Below are positions 50,835 through 62,365 of a DNA stretch of 64,000 bases, piece by piece. Each line of letters begins with the position of its first letter. The first letter of the stretch is position 1. The position numbers and the translations under genes were made by a program. The notes beneath the pieces were generated by a model. The model worked only from the letters and a program-made list of their open reading frames with translations. It ran no database searches and was not told the DNA's origin. The stretch comes from Viscum album (taxonomy: Eukaryota; Streptophyta; Magnoliopsida; Santalales; Viscaceae), in NCBI GenBank assembly GCA_963277665.1, contig OY728130.1, forward strand, positions 1,364,422,393 to 1,364,486,392, read 5' to 3'.

Positions 50835-50839
50835 CATAT
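50835..50839. other. Target site duplication of the chromovirus, right copy
   Basis: CATAT, identical to 9207-9211. The sequence beyond continues repeat unit 2. Confidence 0.88.
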
Positions 50840-51039
50840 AAAATACCAAATATAACACTTGATATACAGATTTATCTAATTTAAATTTGATCCACCTTAT
50901 TCTATAAGTCAAGGCCGGTTGACTTTGTTTTTTATATTCCTATATAAACGTCAAATATAAAATATTTTTATTCCAAAAAATTATATTTAATTCACATAAA
51001 ATACGGATTGATCCTAAACATTATATATTATTGAGTTTT
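50840..51039. repeat. Continuation of AT-rich repeat unit 2
   Basis: About 200 bases that resume the unit interrupted at 9211 and align weakly with 5690-5990 of unit 1. No gene. Confidence 0.5.
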
Positions 51040-54000
51040 TGTCATGAAATTATTTATTTCACATTTAGGATCATTTCTGGTTTAGAATTCTATAGAATAA
51101 AGTCATAATTCGTACATAACATTACACATTCATAAAAAGTAGATAGAACTAAAATAGTATTCATTTCACCCAATATATAAAACCTTCAAAATAAAAAATT
51201 ATTTCTTTTTAGTGAAAAATATTTATAACATTCATCTTAACGTCCTCCATTCTCTTACCCATCCTTATATCCTGTGAAATTTATTTAAAACAGAGGGTGA
51301 TAAAAAATATTAGTAAGGGACACAAAAAATAAATAAATATAACATTAGTCCATGAATAAATTAATCCCATGATTTTTTTTCACAATGTTATAGTTTTCAC
51401 GCATAAAACATTTGATATTTATCTCAAATAATGAAATAATAATATTAATGTAAAACTATATAGGAAACAGAAACCATAATGTAAACTTGTAGCATCAATT
51501 CCATTTTACTCTTACAACATCATTCATGGCTACAGAGTGAGTAACCTTCATGGTTACATTTGTAATACCAACCACTGTATATTCCAATAAAATATTAGGA
51601 TAATACATACTGATAAACTCTATCTCATTACCCAATCCATTGGAGATCTATAAAAATTTAACCCTCCCTTGGTTTATCACATAACCACCCATATTCATAA
51701 ACTATTCCCATGAACCATAACATGATCATTACACATAAAACATGCATAAAGAAAAAACATAACATTTCCACTTTGAAATCACATCTCATTTTTACAAATC
51801 CATGCACTCATAAATGAATACAATTTATTGAAAAAAATTTAGACTTTTAATGGAATAATATAAATATTAACGTGAAATAAAAGTGGGAAAATCCGTTCAT
51901 TCTATATAAGTTAGAAAAAAATTCCCTTTGAATTTATAAAAAATAGTTGAAAGAGTAACTTAGTTGTTTTTTAAATAAAGTCCCATAAATTGAGTCAAAA
52001 TCATCACATACAATCTATATATTCCTAAAAAAAAATTGGTTTATTTATTTAATTTCATGATAAATTTTTTAAATTGTATTATTCCTTTTATATTACTTAT
52101 TATAATGTTATAACAATTACATAGTTATTTAAGTTCATGTCTGATGTTTTGTCGATATTTGGTACTTAGTCCAAAATGAATATGATATGAAATCAGTAGT
52201 CGAAGTGGAATTTTATCCATCATCTATAGTATTATATTCATGATATAATAATAAATTTTATACATAAATTAAATGTTTAAATATATCCATTCATGTATGG
52301 TTATGAAAAATGAACAACGTTAAAATCATGGAGTTGGTAGGCCGTACGTCAAAGTGATCATTATGGAAAAAAGGTAATTATAATTTTATCTTTCTAGAAT
52401 GATAATAATATCATTAGTATAATATTAATCTTTTAAATATATTTATATATATCATCCACGTGATTTGGTGATGAAAAATGTATCACATCACTTCGTGGAG
52501 TTGATAGTTCACATGTACGCACAAACGATGTTATAAATTGTTCGTGAATAGAGAGGTAATAAAATATATGATACATTATATTTCATAATGATAAATATGT
52601 CATGAATATCATACATAAACATCATTTCTTCCTTATAACCAGTCTTTATAGACATTAATGGAAAATGAATTATATCGGTTAGCGAGGGGGTAGTCTAACT
52701 TATGCATGAATGATTAATTCATTTCCCATTCGATGGAAGTGTATATACATCTAGGAGTTGATATAAACATAACGACATATCTGTTTATTTTGTACACTAG
52801 AGTTATTATTTAATCACATTTGATGAATCTTTTATGTAATTGGAATAAAAAATAAAATAAAAACACTTAATTTAAAACGATACCTCTTTTTCAGAAAATA
52901 TATTTTTATTAATAACTTAACACCAATAATGTGAGTTTTATGCATAAAAAGGACTCTAGAATAAGGGGAGGTATTATAAAAAGGTATTGGGTTCTATATT
53001 GTTGAAAAAATGGGTTTTAGGTGTATTCAAATGAGAAAATGGGTTCCCTTTAATAGAAGAGGGGGGCACTCTTTGAATTATTCAACATATTAAATTAATA
53101 TAATTTAATTTACTATTATAATGGATCCAAAGTGATTTATTTAGAATATAGGATTATATTTGGTCAAAATAAATTCATCCTATTAAAATTAAAAATGTTT
53201 TTATTATTTTTTAATCCTCGCCTTTTTTGATTTAACCATTTTAACTCTTACCATATAATCATGTAATTTAAACATTTTGGGGTCATATAATTACACTAAA
53301 ATAAAAAGCCACAAAAAATGAGACATTTATGACATTTAAAGACTTATCCCAAATATTTTTCAGAAATATGATTTTTTATAAATTTTATTTCATTTAATAA
53401 AATATGATTTATTTTAAAATATTCATAACATCAATTTTGACAGTTTTCATAACATGACTTTTTAAAAGTATCGTAAAAGAAAGATAAATTAAAAAAATAC
53501 TTCTAAAACGTCACCAACATGTAAAATAAATATATAAATTAATTTATTACATTAACAATCTCAAATTATTTTTATTTTAGTAGTTTTAATATAACTTATT
53601 TGATATTTACTTTAATTAAACAATTACATCATCATCATTGTGCAAGACTTCAATTAAATTATTTTTTTGCTAAAAATTAAAAATAAATTATGAAGATAAA
53701 TAAAATAATTTTAACTTAAAAAATAATATTCATAGTCAAATAACTACTTTATATAACCCCATATTAAAAATATATCACTTGTTAAAAACAAAAGTGTGGA
53801 AAAATTGTGTTTTCTTTGAATATAATATTATAAATGTCATACTCTCCTCCTTGTGGCATAAAAGGGTTAACAATTCATAAAAAGTGTTATTTTGGTAGGA
53901 AAAACCCTTCAAATAAAATTAAGACAAATGTTAGGGTAATTTTATAATATTTATAATTTTATTTTTACCCCTAAAGACCCGATTTACCTTTAATCATGTT

Positions 54001-54792
54001 AAAAAAAATTACTAAAGATACTATTTGTATTTTCAAAAAATTAAATAAAGATATTTATATAATTTGGACCTTCTAATTCAAAATATGGAATCTTTTTTTA
54101 AAAAATTAAAACATTGAATTTGATAAAAATAATTTAAAATTAATCTCACTGCCAGAATGAGAAAGATGATTCTAAAAATAAAAACTTTCAAAATATTGAA
54201 ATGTTTTTATATCCAAATTCAATGTTAAATTTATTCCAATGAAAATCGTTGTATTAAATGATAAAAAATATTTAATTATCCTTTAAAACCATTATAATAT
54301 ATAATTTTTTAATATAAATAAATTTGATGAAAATTGTGTTTTTAATTAAAATGTTGTATTTGTTCACAATTCAGCAAAACAAGAAACTTATCAAAAACAT
54401 TACAAAAATTCAACCAAATTAATTTTTTTATATTCATCATACAAATAAGTTGTTTATTTTGTTAAATATAATTTATTAAAGTAAAAAAATAATATTTAAA
54501 ACATGTGCGCCATTAAAAGGCTGCAAAACTACCTTAATAAAAATACATTTTTAAAGAATAAATCTTAATTTAGTCTTACATTATTCCTAATAAAATATAT
54601 TTTATGAATATAAAAATATTTTAAATAATATTTAAAACATATTATATCATTTTTTATTTTTTACAAACATTTAATTCTTTTAGGTATAAAATAAAATATA
54701 TAGTTTCAGTGCAAATTTATAAAATAAAGTTTTATGAATAATTATATTATTTTTTAAATTAATTATACAGATTTGAATAACTGGGTATTTAC
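51040..54792 (-). repeat. Old, inverted LTR of the gag-only family
   Basis: Read on the minus strand this region follows the 4.45-kb LTR in order. A CGTAAATACCC start near 54792 corresponds to TGTAACACCC. CAGCCTTTTAATGG near 54520 corresponds to ACCGCCTTTTAATGG. A TGCTGAATTGTGAACAAATA stretch near 54370 corresponds to GATGAATAGTGAAAA. The promoter/leader block is near 53020-53080, eroded GC-rich motifs near 52680, 52490 and 52330, and the CTNACTAATA-to-CACCCT block near 51300 matches the one 280 bases before the LTR end. Ends are approximate. It is about 700 bp shorter and far more diverged than the array LTRs. I found no matching internal region beside it, so it may be a solo LTR. Confidence 0.68.
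52313..52740 (-). repeat. Eroded hairpin-motif triplet in the inverted LTR
   Basis: On the minus strand, CGTACGGCCTACCAACTCC (about 52328-52346) matches motif 3, and TGTGCGTACATG with AACTCCACGAAGTGATG (about 52478-52515) matches motif 2. Motif 1 (near 52680-52740) is barely recognisable. Order and approximate spacing agree with the five array LTRs. Confidence 0.62.
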
Positions 54793-54809
54793 GACCATCA
54801 CCTGATATT

Positions 54810-55150
54810 ATTTATTACTGGAGAATATTAGGAAAGTTTCCTTTGGATGTATAATAATCTTTACTTATGAGATGACAAGGGAGGTAAAGAAATATTACTT
54901 TCTTTGATAAGAACATTTCCTTATAAAGGTTAATAAATATTCCTTAGGATGTTTAATAGACCTTCCTTTTGAATATTAAGAAATTTTCCTTGTGAGTTAC
55001 TAAAGGAGGTCAATAATGTGTCTTTATTAATGTTAACAAATGTCCCTTATGAAGATTATGAAAATTTCCATATGAATGTTTATAAATGTTCATTACAAAT
55101 GTTAGGGTACATTAACAATGCGTTATTAAAGGAGGACAAAAAAATTTATA
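54810..55150. repeat. Degenerate tandem repeats of about 130 bp
   Basis: A module containing AAGGGAGGTAAAGAAATATT at 54878, CTAAAGGAGGTCAATAATGT near 55000 and TTAAAGGAGGACAAAAAAAT near 55125 is followed by TTCCTTATAA- or CCCTTATGAA-like words. Two to three copies are visible. No coding potential. Confidence 0.5.
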
Positions 55151-56344
55151 TATAACGTTAGATAATTCTATGATGATATTCAGGACATAAAAACATGATG
55201 ATACTCATGATTATAGTTTTGATTTTTTGTGTTTGTAAAAAATGGGAGAACTCAATGTTTAATATATAAATTCAAAGTTGCAGCTTCACAAAGTGAAAGA
55301 CACAGTGTAGTAAAGTTCCAACTAATGATAAAAAAATACATGAATGAGTTTAAATATATAGATTATATAAGATAGAGGAATATGGTTCATTAATAAATTT
55401 CTATAAGTATTGAGAGGAAAAATAATAATGATAAACAAAGAAGGATTTTTCAAATTTCATGTTTGATTTGAGCGGAAAAATAACATTGAGTTATCACATA
55501 TTCGCATAGAGTTGTGTGCTTATATAAAGAGGTGAATGAATCATATGAATATATACTCTTATTTCAATTTGGATATTTGATGTGATATTTTTTAGAGGTT
55601 CTATGTGATTTTACAAATAAGGAATCATTTGGTAGTGGAAGAGTCACTGAAAAAAGGTGTGATGGTCACAGGTTAAATAAATAGAGTATCACCAGAAAGA
55701 GGAACCAGTTAGAGATAATGTGTTTTGAGATATTTTAAATAGAGGCACAGCAGACAAAAAAATATTCATATCATATGGATTCATGATAGATATAGAGTTA
55801 CTAGATAAATATTCCTAAAAGATTTTGTTTGAGAAATTATGAAAAGTTCCTTATCACATTTTGGATCAAAATATAAGAAAAAATTGTACCCGATTGGAGT
55901 TGGAAAATTTTCATATCATAACATAGAGGATATATCATAGAGATTTATCAACTATGTGATGTATTATAATTATCATTCACTTAGGTAATAAAGTGAAGGT
56001 ATTGGATTACTGGTGATTATTTCTTATATATCATTATAAATTTTAGAAATATCATCTGTGGATAAATAGGTTACACAATGGGAGTTTACATGAAATAGAG
56101 TTGATTCGCACACTGAGGATGATCTATGTAAAAATAATTGTTTTCTATTTATATTATACCATCTATAAAGATTGAGTTTAATGTAGTGGGGTGAGTTTAT
56201 AATGATCCAAACATATTAATTAATAGTAGCAGTAGAATAAAATTAATACATTAAATAATTTAAGTTTATAATAACATATAAAATTTGGTCACTACTGATT
56301 TAACCCCTACTCAGAGTGACTGCCGAATCCTCTTGGGAATCTCA
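55151..56344 (+). other. Unassigned region, possibly LTR or viral leader
   Basis: This is AT-rich with no useful reading frame. A TATA-like box (TATATAAAG, 55521-55529) lies about 820 bases before a tRNA-Met primer-like site at 56347. The sequence directly before that site ends in CTCA, compatible with an LTR ending in CA. It could be the right part of an LTR, or the leader of an endogenous pararetrovirus, since those also have a TATA box several hundred bases before a tRNA-Met site. No second LTR copy was found. Confidence 0.35.
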
Positions 56345-56346
56345 AT

Positions 56347-56359
56347 TGATATCAGATCC
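56347..56359 (+). other. Primer-site-like sequence (tRNA-Met type)
   Basis: TGATATCAGATCC differs at two positions from TGGTATCAGAGCC. A chance match in AT-rich sequence is possible but the extended agreement makes it notable. Confidence 0.4.
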
Positions 56360-56917
56360 AATGTATCTAATTTTTGGATCTAGAATTTTCTATTCCAATA
56401 TATTTTAAATTATTTTATATGATATATTTCTTTTTAGATGTTTAATAATTTTTTTCTTTAGAATACAATAATTTTCATCCTAATATAAAGAGAACATAAG
56501 TTAATATTGGTTATAGAAACATTTTTGTTTTAGGGAAAACCTTGAAAATTGAAAGATGAATGAATCTATAAAGAAGTAGAAGTAAGCCTCTCATAAGAAA
56601 TTAAAGTATAATCCACTACTATATTAATTTAATGTGTTTGGTAAAAATCATGTGAACCGAAAATAAATAATCCTCCAAATAAAACATTCCGGAGCTTTGA
56701 ATAGTTTCATTCAGTGGACACTATTTTTTTTAATACTAAAACTAGAGTTCACAAGACAAATTTTCTTATAGAATTTATTACATATATACTTACTTTTAGT
56801 GAGGTATAACATGATGTAATATCGTATTTAAAATTTTAAAAAGATGTCACAGATAATATATTGGGAAATAAATTCACTAAATTTAATTATGATACTAAAC
56901 TCATAGAAGGAAATGTA

Positions 56918-57444
56918 TAAAATATGTTATCTTCTCAACAAAAAATCACCCTTCTGGATAAAGTTTTGTATAATTGTTTTGGGATAAATTTTTAATTAAG
57001 GATAGTCAAAATTACAGATTACATGAATTTAAAACTAATATTGAATACATGAATACATATTTGGATGATTATGATATAATAATAAAAGATATTGAAGAGT
57101 TACTATATAATGAGTGGAAAATACATGATGTAAAACATTAGAAGGAACATATGTGTGATACCCATATTAGATTCAGGAAACTTAAGGATCTATTAATAGA
57201 ATAATATGAAGAAAATTTCACCCTTATAGAAGAAGCATTAATGGTGAGTTTTTGTGAAGAAGTTATGTTGACAAAATTCATCAATGAAAATTTACATGAA
57301 CTAGAAGATACTCAAAAGGAAATTTTTGAGGATAATAATTCTCAACTAGTGATCACATATTATTTAGTTACGAAACATTATCCTCTTATGAATGATATGA
57401 TTATGTTGTATGAGGAAAAGATAAAAAATAAAGAAGCTATATAA
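56918..57444 (+). pseudogene. Decayed acidic reading frame, unidentified
   Basis: An ATG at 56918 opens a short frame (MYNMLSSQQKITLL). After a one-base frameshift near 56970, the same frame can be followed to 57444 with only two stops (near 57139 and 57202). Its open final part is 57241-57444 (67 codons, MVSFCEEVMLTKF). The predicted protein is rich in E, D, I, L, N and K, with likely helices or coiled coil. This residual coding signal over about 155 codons is stronger than in the surrounding DNA. It lies about 570 bases after the primer-like site, so it could be a gag-type or pararetroviral early protein. I do not recognise it. Confidence 0.4.
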
Positions 57445-57819
57445 AAAAATGTGAGGATCTTTATGAATCAAAAGAACACAATAAATTTAATGTCCCCTGA
57501 GTAAGTCATGAACTTGAGAACCATGGAAGCAATAAAATATGAATCCTCAAACAATGTCAAGGCAAGGACCTATATATAAATTTATTAGGAAATTATTACA
57601 TTAGGAAATACTCGATCAAATGATAGCAATAATATGAATGTATCAAAATATTCATTTCTGATAAGTTTATAAAAAAGGTAAACCTTTATTCAAATGAATT
57701 AGTTCCAAAAAACTCCCATAGTACTATTTTAGGTTATCTTTCGAAAAAATGGGTCAATAAAAATGAGATATCATCCTTTTATAAGAATTTGGTAATAGTA
57801 AATGTAATAGAGAGTAGTT

Positions 57820-60543
57820 TGTAGTGACACTTGTTTTTCTTACATGACTATTACATCATTTTAAAGATACAATATTTAATAGTGTTACATAACTAGGATC
57901 CAATGGTTTCTATCTTTAGAAAATGAGGAATAAACATAACATTTACATAATAAAACACAATCATTATTTAATTCTTTTTTCCCCATCTTCATAGTGGCCC
58001 TATTTTACTCCTTTGTATAATTAGTCACTTGAGGATATGCACCAATGAAATGGGAGAGTTAAAATCTCAGTAAGAGGATAGATATGAACATGAATCAATA
58101 TAATATGGATGAGAATAAACATAATCATCATATCATAAATATGGTATCATTTTCATAGTCACGATAGGAATAATTAAATAAAGTCATGGACTATAGAAGT
58201 GCATAATAATGAATCATCATGCCTTAGTTTTCAAATACCACATATAGTTGTGAACAAAGTGAGCATCATGATCACACATAACATATGTGCATAATTATAA
58301 CATCATCATTGTGAAAAAATTTAAATCATGTTCATACATATTTCACCATATCTCAAGAGATACATCACATTACACAATGCATTATAGTGCTATATAATTT
58401 CAGGCACACCCGTCACATCGTAACATTTAAATAATCAAGCCTAGAATATAGATCGTATATCAACCCTAGAAATATATTACACATGGAAAGGAATGGGTTT
58501 ATTTTCATAAATAATATGCCTATAAAATTTGGAGTTCTTAAAATAAAAAATGAAATAAGATGATTTATATCTTTCTTGATTAAATAAGAAACAATGTTAA
58601 GATAAGTAAAAGTTGTGTTTTTAAAAAGAAGTTGTCTTTTGAAAAATCATTTCATTTTTCAGAAAACCAGATTAAAAATTTATCGCCAAAAAAGAAAATT
58701 TATTGAAAAATAAGTGATATTTAAGGAACAGTAATGTAATATCCATAATTAAAATAGAATGAAAGATGGAAAACCCAAAGAAAGAGGGTTGGGTTTGAGA
58801 ATCCCCTTACCTTATGTCTGAATGATTTCATCACATTAATATCATTGATAATAAAATTAGATAAATTATTTAATAAATAATGAACCTATTTGATATTTAT
58901 TTTATTCATTATAACTATATTAAGTATGTTTATTTCCATTATGATGTTTTTTAGTGTTCAACTCCATCATTCCCAGAGTGTTTGTTTTTATTGATTTCAT
59001 GATCGATTCGCTTGTATACATGTATGAAAGATCATGCAAAATGAGGAAAATTTTCAATAATTGAAATTATATGTTACTAATGAACTTATATACTATTAAA
59101 TGATCTTATATGATATTTTTTATGTAGTGTGATTATTAATAATTAGAAAAAAATTTAATTACCATCATTAATATTAATTTTGACAGTTTTTGGGATCAAC
59201 AAACTCATTTTTTTATTTCAATTTTTTTATATATGTTAGTTCTAAAACATAAAATAAATTATAACATAAATTTTAAAATCTATTTCAATAGTTATAATTG
59301 TTTTGGGACCATCATTGAAGGAGGTAATGGAAAATGAAAACACATCATCCACGATGGCGGTAAATTGATACATCACTGAAAATGATTTCAATTTTAGAAA
59401 AAAAGGGAGAAGTGAAAAGGTTTGTTGATGAATTATTCCAGTAACATAATAAAATTATAGTATATATACTATAATTTATTTATAATTACACCTAGATAAT
59501 GGGTGGTAATGAGATAATAAGAAAATAAAATAAATTGATAAGAAATAAAAATAAAAGGAAGAGGATTTTACGTATTGAATTATTCTCCTTCATAACCTCC
59601 TTGAGAAAATTGGTTTTAATATTTTGTTAAGACCATTAGATCTAAGAAATGAGGGATCCGATAGAGGTGTGGATTGTGTAGGAATTCTATGAGGTTAAAT
59701 ACTTGTAATGTATTAGGAGAAGAGATGTTGAGGGGTGGTATTTGTAAGAGGGATGGGTGTTTTTTTATTATTTTATTCATTAGTTTATTATTTTTTCCCA
59801 AGACTATGAATATTTTAAAAACTTATCATTAAATATATTAAAATAATTAATAATAGTTCTATAATATGGGATTACATCAATAATACATCATTTATGACTC
59901 AATAATTCATGTATTTGTTAAATACCAAAAATTACCATATTTCAATATTCACTAAAAAATCAACTATTGTACAAAAATCAAAAAAAAATGAACCTAACCA
60001 TTTTTATATGTGTATAATTAAAAATTGAACACCATTATATAAAAAATTATAACAAATTTTATGCCACTTTGAAATTTATATAAGGTATAACAAAATTATA
60101 TTAGTCTCATAATACAAAAAAATTATTAAATTAAGAATATATTTTATTAAAATAAATTTTATTTTAAATTATTATATTAATGAAAAATTGTAAACAAAAA
60201 TTTATGATTTATAAAAAATCTAACACTTAATTTATCATTTTTAAAAAATTTATTTACTTATACTATGATATAATTATATCATATATTCATTTATAAGATG
60301 CATAAATTTTATTTTTACTTTCATATGAGAGGGCACTATTTATTAGCTAGATTACTATTCCTAATTTTCATATTACTATTCCATGGGTCAATATACAATT
60401 CCATGTTTAAGGTTTTATCTTATTTCATTGATTATTTATTTATAATGTTTTTATTGTGCTCTCTATGTTATTTTATGTGATTTATACTATATGACGTAGT
60501 TAAAAGAATGATATTTTCATTGATAGAATTTTGGGTTGGTTCA
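57820..60543 (-). repeat. Probable 3' LTR of a second chromovirus
   Basis: The right edge is supported: on the minus strand, a polypurine AAGGTGGGAAGAA is followed by TGAACCAACCC, in the position expected directly after the chromodomain remnant. The left edge near 57820 (GTAGTGACACTTG) is inferred from similarity to the TGTCATGAC end of the first chromovirus LTR. Inside, GAGAGTTAAAATCTCAGTAAG near 58045-58070 resembles GGTGAGTAACACAGTACTCAGTAAGG in the first LTR. No second LTR copy lies in the window, so length is uncertain. The small frames at 59616-59801 and 60298-60480 are not supported as genes. Confidence 0.42.
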
Positions 60544-60560
60544 TTCTTCCCACCTTAAGA
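60544..60560 (-). other. Polypurine tract of the second chromovirus
   Basis: Minus-strand TTAAGGTGGGAAGAA lies just after a terminal FEGK-like coding stretch and before the presumed LTR start. It resembles the tract of the first chromovirus (AAGGTGGGGATGA). Confidence 0.6.
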
Positions 60561-60589
60561 AATTTTTCCCTCAAAATTTAATATTAAAA

Positions 60590-62365
60590 AAATGGAAAAA
60601 ACAAGTGAGGTTAGTTATCATTCATTGCCTCCTTATGTTCCCATGTTTCCTCTTCAAACTAATGGTTTTACCATAGTACATTGACCAGGTGAGTAGTCTT
60701 GTTGTGTGGAACATTATCTCTACGGTCTAAGATATTTACTGTCTACTCATTGTAAGAGATATCATTTTCCTAATGTACCACCTATGTATTTAGTACATGT
60801 GAGGTATCTATATATACTTCACCAACAGGGATATGTAGGATACATCGTATACATGAGATATGGAAGGTGGAAGTGCCAATTGATAGGCTAAAACATTAAC
60901 ATGATCAAGAATCTCTAAGGGGATGATGTACCCAGGACTGACCTTTCCATTCTTCCAAAATCACATGATCCTCTTCCAAAGAGATATGTAGAGGAATACC
61001 ATGTCTCCAACTTCAAACTTAAGGTCCCATCAATGATTGTATGCATAATTTTTTTTGAATTTTGGATAAATTAATGAGTTACTAAATGTTTTTTCCCTTT
61101 CCACCATTTCTTCATCAATTTTAGGTCCTAGTTTGTTACGTTCACTAACTTCATCTAAACATACAAATTTTATGCATCATTTTCCATAAGGGGAATTATT
61201 TAAATCCATTTGGATTCTTGAGTGGAAAATATTGTTTTATAAGAACACAACTAGAGGTAGATATTGGTCTTATCCTCATTTGAAGTACATATAACATGTT
61301 CTCAACATGTATTCCATGGTATGAATATTTCTTTTATATTGACCATCAGTTTGAGGATAATAATACATAAAAAAGTTCAGCTTAATATTTAGAGCTTGTT
61401 GGAGACTTTTCCAGAATATGGAGCTAAATCTCGTATCTCGATCAAACACAATCAATAGTGTTACTCCATCCAGACTTACCACATTTCTAATTTATATCCA
61501 TGAAATTTTATCCAATTAGAAGTCCTCTCTAATTGAAATAAAGTGAGATGCCTTTGTAATATGATCTCCAACAACCCATATAGCATTGTTTCCTCTGGAT
61601 GTCTTTGGATGTTTAGTGACAATGTCTATGGTGATGTTTTTCCATTTCCATGTTGGTATGTGTAATGTTTACATCATCACCTTATAATTTCTTCCTTTCA
61701 TACATCACTTTATGATATACCATAAAATTTGATTGATACTTAGTGATCTCCTTCTTCAAATTTTCCCACAAATAGTTCTCTTAGAGATATTGATACATCT
61801 TTGTGCTTCCTAGGTGAATAGACAATCTTCGGATATTATCATCATTCGGAAGATTTTTCTTTATCTTTGGATTGGATGTTACACATAATTATAACCCAAA
61901 TCATATTAATCCTTCCTCATAATTTTTTCGCTCTGATTATTTATCCTTTCTGATAGATTTCAGACTCTTTTGAATTTTCAAAAAATCTCATTGACTATCC
62001 TTTATTTTCTCCATGAGTGATGGTTGGAAAATTATTTGAGCAATTATTAATGATTATTTTTACTTGAATAATATCTTGTCCATCATTTTCAATTATAAGA
62101 AGAATGGATCCATCTGAATTGTCATCTTTGATAATGTTGCAGGGTACTTTCTACTTATAGAATCTGCCACATTATTTTCCTTATCAAGATGGTAGTGGAT
62201 TGAGCATTCATAATCCTTGATGAGATCTAACCATCTTCACAACTTTATATTTTGTTCATTCTATGTGAATATATGTTTTTGGTTATTATGATCAATATAT
62301 ATATCTCAAATTCACCCTATATAGAGAATGTCGTGATATTTGAAACATGAAAATTGCAAACATAA
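60590..62365 (-). pseudogene. Second chromovirus: RNase H, integrase and chromodomain remnant
   Basis: Read right to left. RNase H end (about 62340-62080: YIDHNNQKHIFT, RWLDLIKDYECSIHYHLDKE, NNVADSISRK). Integrase zinc region (about 61850-61740). Catalytic core (61700-61230: WKWKNITIDIVTKHPKTSRG, then the open frame 61482-61276 with FDRDTRFSSIFWKSL and QTDGQYKRNIHT). GPY/F-type region near 60890-60760 (AYQLALPPSI) and a chromodomain (about 60720-60600: ILDRRDN, ending NHxFEEETWEH). The glutamate of the DDE triad appears replaced by K in DGQYKR. Many stops are present. RNase H is cut at 62365 and gag, protease and RT are not in the window. Confidence 0.8.
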
